A stretch of DNA of 64,000 nucleotides, from positions 8,680,001 to 8,744,000 of the forward strand of contig BSBN01000047.1 in the NCBI GenBank assembly GCA_027924645.1, written 5' to 3'. A program made the position numbers and the translations under genes. The stretch comes from Cunninghamia lanceolata. Taxonomy: Eukaryota > Streptophyta > Pinopsida > Cupressales > Cupressaceae. The notes beneath the pieces were generated by a model that was not told the DNA's origin, did not search any database, and saw only the letters and a program-made list of their open reading frames with translations. Below, one piece after another: positions 11,156 to 23,360 of the stretch (position 1 is the stretch's first letter; each line of letters starts with the position of its first letter).

Positions 11156-12700
11156 CTATGAAGGTATGGGCTTGGGTATATGCAGCTTTTGTGTAGCTTC
11201 GGAGGTAATTAATTGTTGCTTGGGGACCCACACCTTTTTTAGTTTTGCTTTGAGGTGTGTGGGTGTATGCAACTTTTGAGATGGATGTTTCTTTGATTCT
11301 TGGATTTTGTATCCTAGGTCATGAGGACTCTTAGGATTTTTGACTTTATAGGTAGAAGCATCCAGATTTGTGCTTTTGAATCCCCTGGGGATGGCGGAAG
11401 TGAGGTTGTTGGAATCTCGTTGTTTAGACAACATGTGCATTTGTTGGCCATGATTGGGATATTTAGAGGATTTATAGATGGATGGATAAGGTGTTGGAAG
11501 AAGTGGTGGTAAAATGCATGGAGGGATATTGGGAGTTGGAAGTAGCAGAGGTAGATTGGATGGTGGAAGGTGTATGGTCACATGCTCTTGACAATTGTAG
11601 GATGATGGAGGTGGAATGGCCACATATGTTTTAGGGATATGATATGGTTTGTGATGGAAAGTGGTGGACTTAGGAGGAGTGGAGGAAGTACCAACATCTT
11701 GAGATTTCTCACCTTGGGGTATGTATCCAAGGCCGTATGAAGGTGGAGGAATTTTGACATGGATAGGTTCCAAAATACCTTGTTCATGAAGGCCTAAGCC
11801 TTTACCTTGATAGTTCATATTCGGGAGTATGCGGTGGACAGTGGGATTATGTATAGGTGGAACACTAGACATGAGTTCCTTATTGGATGGAGAAGGTGAG
11901 ATAGAGGACAATGGTTGTTGGTGTTCTAAGGAAGAACATTCATGGACGAAGTTAGTGAGACCAAGGTGGTAGGATAACAAATTTTCAACATGGTCAATTA
12001 TGGACGGTGGAGGATCATTAGGATCTTGATCATCAACATGTTCACTAGGATCCAAATTATTGGTTTGATCATCCATGTGCACTTGGGAGGCAAGTGTCTC
12101 ATCAAGGGAAGTGGAAGTTGTTGGATCATAGATAGGATTAGACGGAAGATGGATAGTAGTAACAGGGTTTCTTTCTCACGTATAGGTATATGATCAAGTT
12201 GTTCAAGGACATATTCTTCATAGGGAATATCTTGATCATAGAATAGATAAAGGTTATGGATGGGTTGGAGTTGGATTTCCTTCTCATGTATAGGATCAAG
12301 TTGCTCATGGATAGCTTCTTCATCAAAGATATTATCTTGATCATAGAAAAGATAAAGGTTATGAATGGGTTGGAATTGGATCTCTTGCTCATGTATAGTT
12401 GTTGGGAGATGGATATGATTAAGTGGCTCATGGAGAGGTTCATTATTATGGATATCATCTTGGTCATGGAAAATATACATGTTATGGATTGGTTGCATGA
12501 AAGTGATTTGATCTTGACTTAGACTAGGGCTTAATGTTTCCACATGCTCTAAGGTGTGCTCTTGACATAACTCTTGGGTTGTTTGAATGAAAGTGGATAG
12601 ATTTTGATTTGGGTTCATGGTAGGAGACTCTTTGATAAGCTCAAGGGGTTGAGGATCACATGAAGAGGTTGTAGGATTTGACATGTTATTGGAAGAATCT
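11156..12700 (-). pseudogene. NTAT-1 ORF, C-terminal part, with G-patch-like segment
   Basis: Two overlapping minus-strand frames (12684-11998 and 12082-11156) join through a frameshift near 12150-12180. The first is acidic and holds a repeat (see 12240-12520). The second contains YQGKGLGLHEQGILEPI followed by YGLGYIPQ. TAT-1 encodes GYKGQGGIGLHE, a stop, then GIVEPL and QGLGYGQPQ at 60155-60000. This glycine-rich motif is typical of Tat-lineage polyproteins, between protease and reverse transcriptase. The rest is Pro/Ser/His-rich with no enzyme motif. The C-terminus carries KLKKVWVPKQQL. I read it as a remnant of a Tat-type polyprotein whose enzymatic parts are gone. Confidence 0.6.
12240..12520 (-). 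repeat. In-frame tandem repeat of 35-41 codons in the NTAT-1 ORF
   Basis: The protein motif QPIHNLYLFYDQD...EEAIHEQLDPIHE occurs three times. The DNA landmark GTTATG recurs at about 12253, 12358 and 12481, spacings of 105 and 123 bases. Both are multiples of three, so the expansion kept the reading frame while the ORF was still under coding constraint. Confidence 0.8.
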
Positions 12701-12723
12701 TTTGTAAGGTCAAGGACCAGATT

Positions 12724-13521
12724 TCAGGGACATGGTTGACTCTCTGCTGGTAGTCCTTGGATCACATCCTTCGTAGGTGTATGGGTAGATGAATGAGGTA
12801 ATAGATGAGTGGATTTGGCTTTCTCCATGGCTTTTCTTTTACTGTATAAATTTGGAAAACATTTTTCCCACCACTCATCTGATTCTTTTTTGGTTGTCCA
12901 TTTAGAGTTTGAGGAACTAGATGGCAGTGTTGGTGTAGAACCGGTATGCTTTGGGATATGTGTCTTAGAAGATAGTGAAGGAGGACTAGTAGACGGGGTG
13001 GTATATGATTTTTGACTTGAGGTGGTGCTTTTCTTGTCAATAGTATCATTAAGACGGGAAAAGAAGGTATGATTTTGGTGCGAGGTGTAGCTTGTATTGG
13101 TACGTTCATCTTGCAAGATTGCCATTTCTTGTTGTAAGACTTGGATTTGTTGAGCAATTGCTATACAATCTTGGGGTGAGGGACTTAAGTTTATTTGCAA
13201 TTGCAGATATTGGAGTGTTTGAGCAATATATTCTAATTGGTTTGCCATCTCTACAAAAATTGACACAAGACCGAAAAAGCTTATTATGATAGATGCGCAG
13301 CTACAAAGCAGGAATAGGTAGAAAAAGCACAGGAAGTCAGTACAAATGTGTAGTAGGTTGAGATATATGCATAGCTTTAGAATGTATATGCACAGCTCTA
13401 GTTGTCTGAATGCTTTTGTAAAATTTTTGACACATTTTATAGTTTTTTTGGTTTTTTGGTTGCAGATTGGTCTTTTTGATATGATTTTATCAATTATAGC
13501 AAGAAGACGTAGCCAACACAC
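12724..13521 (-). pseudogene. NTAT-1 ORF, N-terminal part
   Basis: A 265-codon minus-strand frame. The first ~90 residues are hydrophobic and cysteine-rich and may be untranslated leader. A more convincing start is the internal ATG giving MANQLEYIAQTLQYLQLQIN. That is followed by a short predicted coiled coil (QQIQVLQQEMAILQDE), a Ser/Thr-rich linker and a basic WTTKKESDEWWEKCFPNLY motif. A TGA ends it, and the same frame resumes at 12684, so 12684-11998 is its continuation. No known domain recognised. It takes the gag position of the element but has no zinc knuckle. Confidence 0.55.
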
Positions 13522-14424
13522 ATAATGATTTCATGGTTTTTGATTTTTTTGTGTAATTTTTTGGACTCTTTTTTACTAAAGAAAATAGTTACAAACCTAG
13601 GATAGTAAGGACAATATTTGCCAGATCCCCTAGCTGTACATATTCAAAGAGGATAGCTTCATGATCTTGGTTGCATCCGCTCCTCTCCACGGCACACACT
13701 TCTCACACATACCAAGATCTAGGTTTCCCAAGGCTCGTACCCCCACTAAACCTTAGGATTGTCCCTGCTATCTCTACTAAGAACCACATGAATCAGGGCT
13801 ACTTCAAAGGTCCCACCTGTTGCACCAACAAATAGAAGGATTTTGGCTACTAAAACAATGGTTCATAGTGGGGGAACATCTAAGGGACTGGCACCTCATG
13901 AGCATCCAACAAGCCACTTAAGGCTCTAACCAACCCTACTAGGAGTTTAATATACACAAAGGTACGCCTCCTTTTGAGCTAGCACTGTATGGTGAGCGCT
14001 CATACCGGTTAGACTTGGCTTTCACCTTATCCTCAATTTACATATAGCAGACTGGATGAAAGTACCGCTTGGGGTTGCCAATGATTTCTCCATATGGATG
14101 TGTCTCAAGGGCCGACCCACGTCCTAAAAAAGAAGAGAATAGAACCGTTTCTCTTACACCCAAGATCCTTTTGAAGGCGAGGGGAGAGGATACTGCAATT
14201 CTAACCCTTGGGTAACACAAAGTGTGCAAGTGCACCAAACACGACAAACAAGTACTAATGTTCTTTTTAAGGCCAAATTCAAATGTTCCTAAGATCAAAC
14301 AATGGTTCTTTTTTTTTAAAGTCCAAATGAAATGTTTTCCTAACTAAACACACAAAGATTTATTTTAAAGCTCAAAACAAAAGTGTGCCTAATTTAGTGA
14401 TAAATGATTGTTCTTCAACCACTC
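13522..14424 (-). other. NTAT-1 leader, distal part
   Basis: Non-coding sequence between the ORF and the NCOP-2 insertion. I see no gene. The last ~320 bases (14105-14424) recur at 15805-16122 through a tandem duplication. A frame at 14038-14298 on the minus strand has a near copy at 15708-15998 only because of that duplication. Confidence 0.65.
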
Positions 14425-14429
14425 GAACC

Positions 14430-15548
14430 TGTTGGAAACAAGGTAGATAACTAAGAGGGGGGGTGAATCAGTTATCTCAAATATCTTAACTTTCTTTTCT
14501 CCTTTATTAATTAGTGTAGCATCAAAACATATAAGCATACATAATCATGAGAGTAGAAATAAAATCAACACACATAACACAATGATTTTTATGTGGAAAA
14601 CTCTGTTAAGGGAAAAACCAAAGGGTAACTAACCCAAGATTGTATTCTGTGTTAAAAGAATAAGAAGTACAAAATGGCACTTGCCAATTAGGGCTCACTG
14701 CCCAAGCACACTGCTCACAAGAGGCACACTGCCCACAAGAGACTCACTATCTACAAAGTTTATAGAATGTAACCAGGTGTTTGAACTAATGAGAGGCATC
14801 TACAAATGCTGAAGTTTAGTTTTGGTTAGGCTCAATATACTGATTTAATGCACCTCATTCTTCCTCTGCTCTAGTGCTGCTGTTCTGTCACATACTGGAC
14901 TTGTATTGCTGCTTCCACACTTTTCTCTACCTTTCCTCACACACTATATCATCACACACACACCTTCATATCGAAATCCATTTGGTATATATATCTGCAC
15001 CAAGGATTTCAACAAATTTCTAGTCCGCAACCAGAATACACAAGATATTTACAAGATACTGATCTGTCGTCTGAATCTATACTTGATTTGTGATGTGTAT
15101 CAAAAGCATAGACAAAGAAGTCATCAATCATGTCGACCAACATTGTATGATCCCTCAAATCACTTGATCAACATTAATTACTCATTTGGATTGAAGTCTG
15201 ATACTTTGCCGGTCAGTTCTTCCTTAGTCTGCTCTGCCTATTAGGAACCCAACACTCATATGCTCATATCTTTTCAATGTTTTATCACCGGAGGCTCAAT
15301 CTCTAGAATATAGTAGTCATGATACTCCTCTTGACTTGTCCAATTTTGTAACTTGCTGAGTTACACCACCTGAGAGATTCAGACCTGTTTGTCAGACCTT
15401 GCTACATGTTCTGTTCTTGTTCACCAGACCAAAATAGTCTTCAATTTGACTTCTGGTATAGGCATACTATGTACTGGGGATGTGTGGGATAGACTTTGTT
15501 GTCATCAATGATAACACTCATGAAGCCACATAGTGTCTCTTGCCAACA
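14430..15548 (-). repeat. NCOP-2 3' LTR
   Basis: 1,119 bp. In element sense it begins TGTTGGCAAGAGACACTATG and ends TTGTTTCCAACA. It is preceded by the polypurine tract AAAGGGGGAGAT. The part around 14630-14760 is the reverse complement of the COP LTR stretch with GTGAGCAGTGTGCTCGG and GAGCCCTAATTGGCA, so the R/U5 region is shared with COP. A TATATATA stretch at 14986-14994 may be the promoter. Confidence 0.93.
14445..14477 (-). other. LTR-end hairpin, NCOP-2
   Basis: AGATAACT (14445-14452) pairs with AGTTATCT (14470-14477) around a loop rich in G7/C7. Same architecture as in COP and NCOP-1, with compensated stem changes. Confidence 0.75.
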
Positions 15549-15805
15549 ATCTCCCCCTTTGGCATTGATGGTAAGACTTAGTGAAAAATGACCAAGTGTC
15601 ATAGCAAACTCCCCCTTGGCTGATCCTCTATCTTATGTATTATTTTATCGGAGCTCCCCCTTAGCTGGATTCCACATGTTTCACTACTCCCCACTCCCCC
15701 TTTGACATCAATGGCAAAAGGGTGGAATCCGCACACCAAAATTTGTAAAAATCAACCTATACAGAGCCGCATAAGTATATATACATGTTATACTTACATA
15801 TACTT
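15549..15805 (-). other. Polypurine array at the NCOP-2 3' end
   Basis: Four GGGGGAG tracts on the minus strand within ~160 bases: next to the LTR (15549-15560), and near 15610, 15655 and 15697. Two are preceded by GATG(T/C)CAAAG. COP-3 has the same arrangement (40130-40411). Only the LTR-adjacent tract is in the standard priming position. It is repeated at 16291-16547 by the tandem duplication. Confidence 0.75.
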
Positions 15806-16127
15806 CAAGGGCCGACCCACGTCCCAAAAAAGAAGAGAATATAACCATTTCTCTTACACCCAAGATCCTTTTGAAGGCGAGGGGAGAGGATACTTCAATT
15901 CTAACCCTTGGGTAACACAAAGTGTGCAAGTGCACCAAACACGACAAATAAGTACTAATGTTCTTTTTAAGGCCAAATTCAAATGTCCCTAAGATCAAAC
16001 AATGGTTCTTTTTTTTAAGTCCAAATGAAATGTTTTCCTAACTAGACACACAAAGATTTATTTTAAAGCTCAAAACAAAAGTGTGCCTAATTTAGTGATA
16101 AATGATTGTTCTTCAACTGCTCGAACC

Positions 16128-16290
16128 TGTTGGAAACAAGGTAGATAACTAAGAGGGGGGGTGAATCAGTTATCTCAAATATCTTAACTTTCTTTTCTCC
16201 TTTATTAATTAGTGTAGCATCAAAACATATAAGCATACATAATCATGAGAGTAGAAATAAAATCAACACACATAGTGTCTCTTGCCAACA
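16128..16290 (-). repeat. Deleted duplicate of the NCOP-2 3' LTR
   Basis: 163 bp containing both LTR ends (TGTTGGAAAC... and ...TTGCCAACA on the plus strand) joined at CACATA. The flanking GAACC at 16123-16127 is a duplicated copy of the NCOP-2 target site, not an independent insertion. Confidence 0.88.
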
Positions 16291-16593
16291 ATCTCCCCCT
16301 TTGGCATTGATGGTAAGACTTAGTGAAAAATGACTAAGTGTCGTAGCAAACTCCCCCTTGGCTGATCCTCTATCTTATGTATTATTTTACCAGAGCTCCC
16401 CCTTAGCTGGATTCCACATTTTTCACTACTCTCCACTCCCCCTTTGACATCAATGGCAAAAGGGTGGAATCCGTACACCAAAATTTGTAAAAATCAACCT
16501 ATACAGAGCCGCATAAGTATATATACATGTTATACTTACATATACTTAAGTATATCCACAAAAAGTGGCCTTCAACTGTACATACTCTGTGGC

Positions 16594-18184
16594 CTAGCTT
16601 TGCTTCATCTTGTTGAAAATGGAGATGTGACCACTCAACAAAAATACATATGCTTCTACTCTTCTTAAGTCTGCCAGATCACTGGTCCTGGCTGTGGTCT
16701 GAGCATCTGTTAAGGCCTTATGCATTGCCTCTAACTTAGGGATAATTATCCCTCTAAGTTCACTCATCTTGCTTATTATATTCTTCTTCTCTTTATCCAG
16801 CCTCTTTATTTCATTTATAATGGCAATAGCCTGGCATTCTTGATTCATTATGGATGTACTGAGGGGATCAAAATTCAGAGATAAACTTGACAGTTTACCT
16901 TCTTGTTCTTTAACCTTCTTTTCAATAGCCTCTGTCACTTTGGACCAGGATAGACAAAATTTGTACATGTCCCAACCATCTTTAAGAGCATTTTCTAGGC
17001 TCTTTATTCCAATATCTAGGGTCCTCCTATCATTAGTAATGAGTCGTTGTACTTCAATGAACCTTTTTGTTTATCTTCTGCTAATTTCTCTAAATAATCA
17101 AAATGAGTACTAACAGAGTTTACTAGAGATTTCAAGTTACCGGATGGAGAGGCTGAAGGATCCTTTTGAAAAGATGGCATGATCTTCTCCAACACACCAA
17201 ATGCAATCTCTAACAGCTCGCAATCTTCCATGTGAGACTTCAGAAGCTTTTCTTTTGCCTTAGCTTGGGCAAAAGATGCTATTTTCATTGTCTGGACCGT
17301 AGAGAGAGAATCAAAATTTAGTGGTCCTTGGAATAGTTCTGGTTCGTCTATCTCTATCATTTCTTTGTTCAAGAAGCTCTTTACTGCCTCTGCAGTGTCT
17401 CTTGTTAGAGACTGAGTCTTCTTTCCTTTTGCAACCTTAGAACTGTCATCAGAGATCTTCTCTATTTGTTCTTCTTCTCTTCCCTTTACCTCCTCTTCTT
17501 GACTCAATTTCTCCTCTTCTCTTCCTTCTCCTTCAATTCCTGGATCTAGGGAGTCTACAGTGGGATCCAGAGGAGAGATGTTAACTGCTTCATGGACTTC
17601 CTATTCTGGAACAGAGGAATCCAAGTCCTTAGACTTCTCCTCATCTACCTCTTTTGACCCTTCTACATTTTTGTCAGTAGATTCTTCATTTGATGTATTT
17701 AATCCTTCAACATCCATGGTAGAAGGTTCTTCATCTATTTCCTCTATAATAGGAAGATTGAATCTTTTGAAGGCATTTCAGAGGATGTTTTCTGTTTCTT
17801 TTGCTACCTGATCAGTCTCCCCAAGCATAAGTTTGTTCATTCTTTGTTTACTCCAGAACTCATCCTTGTAATCCTTAAAGATCATGTTCATTTTCTTTGG
17901 AGTAATGGAAGGATAGAGCTGAATTACAATTTGTTCTCTCATCTCTAAGTCCTTTGCCTTGGCATTCTCTTTCCTAAGTTCAAGCACCTTCTCTAGACTT
18001 TGGGAATTAATGAAATGATTTCAATAAATGGTTTATTATAAATATTCAGGTACCTGACTGTAGCTTCTTCCAAGATCCTTTTGTCAGTATCACTATAATC
18101 ATCATAAAATTCTATTACTGGTTACAGATTTTGATCCACAGTGACTGCCTTGATGATATCATCAATAGAAGGACTGGACTTTTT
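16594..18184 (-). pseudogene. NCOP-2 ORF2, middle and C-terminal part
   Basis: From the CHR-2 LTR edge downward the minus strand encodes, in one frame with several stops: a segment with SPSIDDIIKAVTVDQN; the piece 17987-17778 (LYPSITPKKMNMIFKDYKDE); an acidic Glu/Ser-rich stretch; and 17507-17016 (SLTRDTAEAVKSFLNKEM then a helical region). A frameshift near 17040 leads to 16968-16594, which has strong coiled-coil character (KLSSLSL...IINEIKRLDKEKKNIISKM) and ends at 16594. The 17507-17016 part aligns with NCOP-1 ORF2 at 1-635. No catalytic motif is recognised. A structural, coiled-coil role in the particle is a guess. Confidence 0.65.
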
Positions 18185-21100
18185 TGTCATGCCCACATTT
18201 CCCATGCGTTCACAAGATGCATCACACGTGTCATGTCCATATTTGTCATGTGGTCATGACATGAAATATCAATTTTTTTTCCCATGCTTCCCTAAAAAAC
18301 CCCTCGCACACGTGAGTGTGCTCGGTGGCGAACGCTTAAGGCGTAAACAGTACAGTTGTCAGCGGGGTACTACGCACACATGCACATACCCAAACACAAG
18401 AAGGCCAACAAGGGGGTCATCGTGACTTGGTTAGCGTCACTACAAGGGTTAAACTTACCAAACTGCTAAACCCTAGATTGTGGGAAAATCCTGTAGCATA
18501 ATGCCTCACGGGCGTGAGTGGGATTTATTACACTAACACTAATCTTGAAACGAGGTTTCCTGATAGGGTTAACAAATTTCTTACAACTCCCTAATTATAA
18601 TGAAATTACAGTTGATCACATTAATGGAACATTTTTCAACAAAGTCTGATCATCTCTTCTCCTTCACATTTTCTGAAATTTAATATTAATTTCTCCTCCT
18701 TCTGATTTTAGCATTTTCAACAAAGCTTGTTCATTTATTCTCCTTTTCATTTCTCTGAAATTTAATTTTGATTGTATTTCTTTATGTTTATCCTACTTTT
18801 CTTCACGTTTTCTATCAATCAGAGTTATCACTGCATCCTTTACATTAATCCTAATTTCTTGGTAGATCAGATCACTTAAAACAGGGTTTACTAATTTTGC
18901 TTGATGAAGTCCCTTAGGTTTCCGCTCTAGTTTAATTTCAACGTTTGAATTAATTTTGAAAACTAATTTGTCCCTAATCAAGATTAACGAAGAGTTAAAT
19001 CTTACTTAGTTCTCTTACCCTATTTTGGAAATACCTCACATTTTCTCCTCTTTATTTTCACTTTTATCTTTTTTTCTCTTTGTCTCTTATTTTTCTCAAT
19101 TGGACGTTTTCTCAATCTACAGTTTGGGTTTACAATGACCACATATGAAATGCATATGATGGCTTAATTGCATTTATAAAGATACACATATCTATATAAA
19201 TGCAAATAAGCATATATATATATATATATATGCTTATTTGCATTTATATCTCTAAGTTCTCTTTTATTAAAAAAATAGGTATATTTTTCTTTTCGTTTTC
19301 TTGGTATTTTAATTGTGAAAATTGTTTAAACCTGAAACTCATTTTTCCTATAGTTAAAAATTAATATATATTTATATTATTGTCAAAATATAACCCATAT
19401 TTTTTTAACAAAACTTCTTTTTACGAAATAATCAATAAATAATATATATATATTATTTTAATGAAGTTACAAAATTATTAGCAAATAATTAATATATATA
19501 TATATTAATCATTTATTTTATTATTATATTTTATATTTTTCTTTATATAACATTGAATATTGTTATATTTCCATACATTTCTTTCTTTTGAAGCTCATTG
19601 GAGAAAACCCTAACTTTTGCTTATTTTGTATTGGCTGTGCAGGGATGAGAAGGGCGGCAGCGGCAATGGTGGAGGCCGCAGGTGGAGGACTGGCGGTGGT
19701 GTGAGGGAGGCCGCAGAGACAAAGGCAGAGGTGAAGGGCTAGCCGCAAGGAGGAGGTTGGGCGGTGGTCGCAGGGAAGCTGCAGAGGAGATTTGGCCGCT
19801 GTGAGTAGTGCGAGCAGTGGGCGCGGTGGCAGAGACTGTGCAATGGGGTGCCGCAGGAGTCAATGGGGAGCAGGGACATCCCACTTAGTGTTGTGTGGGT
19901 GGGGGCTCTGCCCCCTCCCCACACCCTTTTGTATAAGAACGGTGGGGGTTCAAGCCCCCCACCATTCCTTGTAACTTTTTTTTTTGACTGTGTTTTTTTT
20001 AAAGCATAAAATCTGCGAATGTAATTTTCATTTCTCCTTTGTATTTTTATTTATTTAAAATATATATATATATATTTAACAACACATTTAATAGTCTCAT
20101 ATAATTATAATTATTAAATAATTATTGTCAAATAATTTGTAAGGCAGAATAATGAATTAGTATATATTGAATTTTCAAATACATATGTATTTTCAAATGC
20201 ATCTCAAAAATAAAAATTATAAATGAAGAGTATTATACAAGGATAATTAAATCTAATTTTCTCTTAATTAAATTTCAATTTCAAGTCCATAAATTTAATT
20301 TTAAATAGTAAGCACTTGATAAAAAAAAATTAATATTATTTGCAAATTATTTACAACAAATTTCAAATACAAAACTATAGCCAAATTTCATTTCCTTTCC
20401 AAATAACAATTTACAACTTTCATAATTTATTAAAATTAATATTTCCACTAATTCTTATAATGAATAAATTTTAACAACTTTGTTTTTCCATAACAACTAA
20501 CTCTCAACTTTACTAATAGGATTAATAGGAAATAACAAAATTAATATCCTTTTAAAAACAAATTTCCTTCCTTGATCATTTCATAAATGGTAAAAATTTA
20601 ATAAACACTAAAATTTAAACTACTAATACAATAAGGGAGGATTTTCTCACAACTCAAGAATACCAAATCTTACAACAATAGAGAGAGAATTTCTCCTCTT
20701 GGTAATCAACAAGGATGTAGTCATTAGTAAGACCAAGCTCTCTTATAGAGCCTTTAGAGTAAAGGAAAATAAAATATTTTCCCAAAACAAGAAAACTTCT
20801 CCAATCTTCACATTAAGCTCCATGAAAACCTGCATATCACGCAAGGGAAAAAAACACCACACATTCTGCTCTCCTCCCTACTGTAGACCCACAAGAGGGT
20901 CACCCCCGAGTTAGGGAGATCATCCACACACCTAGGGTATTCCAAAATCCACTTTACAACAATGCAAAACAACACCCCAAAACATAAAATACACCCATGG
21001 ATATTTACACAACACAAACTCAACCAAAGTGAGTCAAAAAGGGGTAGGAGAGTGGACACACTCAACTCTAGAGTGCCACCTTCAATTATTTCAACACAAA

Positions 21101-22766
21101 TTTTCTCATGGCCTCAAGCCAAACATGTTAACAAGATTTCCAAGGAGTTCATATTTTGACTCTCAAGCCATGTGACAAATTTACTCAAAATTACACAAAT
21201 TCCCTCAAGGCTTTCAACATCCCAAAACAAGGCAATGACCTCGAGGAGGATCACTCCTCCCCTACCCCACACTTGATGAGCATTTCTACCAAGGGGGAGA
21301 AGCTCTTTCAACACCCTAATAAAAATTCCCACAATAACAAAATACACACAAGCAAAAATACTTCTCACACATCCATCATGCAAGCAAAAATTAAAATTAC
21401 AAGGGGAAGGCCTTAGCCTTGAAAACCAACCTTTAAAACCCTAATAATGGAAGTAGTTGATGTAGAGCTCCTCTAAAGTCTCCTCCAACCTAAGCCACCA
21501 AACTCCCTCTATCCTTTTTCTCCAAAAAATAATATACAATAATTTAAAATTCTAAAAAATTCCACCACCTTTCTCCCTATCCCAAGTGGGATTAAAATAA
21601 CCCAATCCATGAGCTTAGAGGAACTTGTCACCTCCTCACTCTTCCTCCAAACTACTATTGTGTCCCAAGGGATGGGTGTTGACACATGTCACTCACCCAT
21701 CCCCAAAGTCTTCCTTACCCCTTATTACATGTCCTCTCTCCAACACATGGGAGAGAAAAGGGGAGTTAAAGAGGGAAAGGATGACACATGTCTCCCCTTC
21801 CTTCCCTCTCATGAAGGACCACACAACTCCATGGGGACTCTCACCAATTGTGAGGGAGACTTGAAGTCAAGTCCTCCACAATTGGTAGATCTTGGAGTCA
21901 TCTCAAGCCTTGGGAATGGAAAAGGGATGGGCTTGAGTGTTGGTTCCACTCATCTTATCCCTCTCATGCCTCCAAATTCATCACTTAACTTCAGTGTGAA
22001 GTTAAAGTGACCATACAGAGGTTAACCAAGAGTTACCCAAGTCAAAAGGGACCCTAGACCCATGGGGTATAACCCAGGATCAACTTTAACCTAGTTAGGA
22101 CACCCAGGGTCAAGTTAAAACACAAGAAAAGGGTCTCAAAATTTAAAATTTAAAAATGAAATTCAAAAACAATTCTTACAACACAAATCATAATTCAATT
22201 TTAAAAGAGGGTAGACCTAACCCACTCAACCTCATGCAAACTAACATTACAACATTACATCAAACACAGAGTTGATCTTGGTTCCTTGTGGAACCAGATC
22301 AGCTTCACAAGGGATTATAACATAAGGTGTGGGATGATCTCCAGTATCTGTGGTTTGTTAGCAAAAACTGGCGCACTCAAATTGAAAGTTAATTCCACAT
22401 ATAATTATTATAGCCAAAGCAATTTAAAACTTTCACTCACATAAGATATCACAAGTCCTCTTAAGCATAAAGGAAATCACATTACAATTTTCTATCTAAC
22501 ATCACCCAATTAATTTTCCTGTAATCTAAATATTAATCAAACATCACCCAATTAGTTTTCCTATAAAATAAACATCTATCTAACATCACCCAATTTATTT
22601 TCTCTTAATACAAGCATCTATCTATCATCACCCAATTAGTTTTCCTTTAACATAATAAGGTCTAAAAGTTTGAAAATCTAGGATCAACAGTCCCACAAAT
22701 ATAAAAGTATTAGCAACAGTAAGGTAAATAGTCACATGAACGGAAATAAAAAATGTAGGCCTTACA
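18185..22766 (-). repeat. CHR-2 3' LTR (4.6 kb)
   Basis: In element sense it begins TGTAAGGCCTACATTTTTTA and ends GTGGGCATGACA. Homologous along its length to CHR-1 (2015-6801) in the opposite direction. The target-side flank is a run of T, so no informative duplication can be read. It contains a GC-rich island (19625-19925), as CHR-1 does, and AT-rich tracts. No gene. Confidence 0.93.
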
Positions 22767-22775
22767 TCCTCCCCC

Positions 22776-23360
22776 CTAAGACTGTACTTCCTCCTCGAAG
22801 TCGTCAAAGAGGTGAGGATAAATAGTCCTCAATCTCGCTGCATCCTCCCATGTCACAATGACCTCGTCATACATGTCCCACTGGACCCTAACATGGTCCA
22901 GCTCTCAACCTCGAAGGCCCAGCGTCCGACAAGCCAATATGCGAATTGGCTCCAAAGCCAGTTGTCTGTCTGCCTCTACCTGAAGAGCACTCCAATCCAA
23001 TACGTGAGATAAGTCAAAGATGTAATGATGTAAAACTGAAACATGAAAGACATTGTGGATATGTAACAAGCTAGGTGGCAAGGCTAGATGATAGGCTACA
23101 GGTCCTATCCTCTCCAAAATCTCAAAAGGTCCTAAAAACCAAGGTGCGAGCTTAGAGTCCTTTTCGTAACGGATTGAACTCTTGTGCGGTCGCACTCTCA
23201 AAAATACCCTGTCACCCAGTGAGAAGCTCCGATCAGTTCTCTTAGCATCGGCATACTTCTTTTGTCTATCCTGTGCCTCTTGAAGTCTTTGTCTAATCAG
23301 TGTAACCTGCTGCTCCATATCCTGAACTATCTCTGGACCAATGGCAACCCTGTCCTGAAC
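22776..23360 (-). pseudogene. pol: CHR-2 integrase C-terminal domain with chromodomain-like tail
   Basis: The minus-strand frame includes LRQKYADAKR-type helices (RQRLQEAQDRQKKYADAKR), then GDRVFLRVRP, LGPFEILERIGPVAYHLALP and IHNVFHVSVLHHYI. This is the standard Ty3/gypsy integrase C-terminal 'GPF' module. One TGA at 22905-22907 stands where the family has Arg (CGA to TGA). The same frame continues with VRVQWDMYDEVIVTWEDAAR and YPHLFDDFEEE to a natural stop at 22776-22778, overlapping the polypurine tract. The tail resembles a chromodomain (W...TWE...YP), which places the element with chromoviruses. The N-terminal zinc and catalytic core domains are absent. Confidence 0.9.

Larger units (their letters stand above)
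14105..16547. repeat. Tandem duplication spanning the NTAT-1 / NCOP-2 junction
   Basis: Unit 1 (14105-15804) consists of NTAT-1 leader, target site GAACC, the NCOP-2 3' LTR and the NCOP-2 3' internal end. Unit 2 (15805-16547) repeats the same order with few substitutions but lacks 956 bases of the LTR. The missing stretch lies between two CACATA hexamers (14571-14576 and 15527-15532), leaving a single CACATA. Because the unit includes host flank as well as element, the duplication happened after NCOP-2 inserted. Confidence 0.9.
18185..23360 (-). mobile_element. CHR-2, 5'-truncated chromovirus-type Ty3/gypsy element
   Basis: Contains only the C-terminal end of integrase (23360-22776), a polypurine tract (CTTAGGGGGGAGGA, 22767-22780) and a complete 3' LTR (18185-22766). 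At the upper end it joins NCOP-2 ORF2 directly near 23360 with no LTR, so the 5' LTR, gag and most of pol are missing. NCOP-2 ORF2 codons for the domain downstream of residue ~65 are also missing, so the deletion removed both. Confidence 0.9.

Noticed and set aside
16123..16127. Extra GAACC next to an LTR end, suggesting a separate insertion
   Set aside because: It is a copy carried by the tandem duplication, which also includes NTAT-1 flank.
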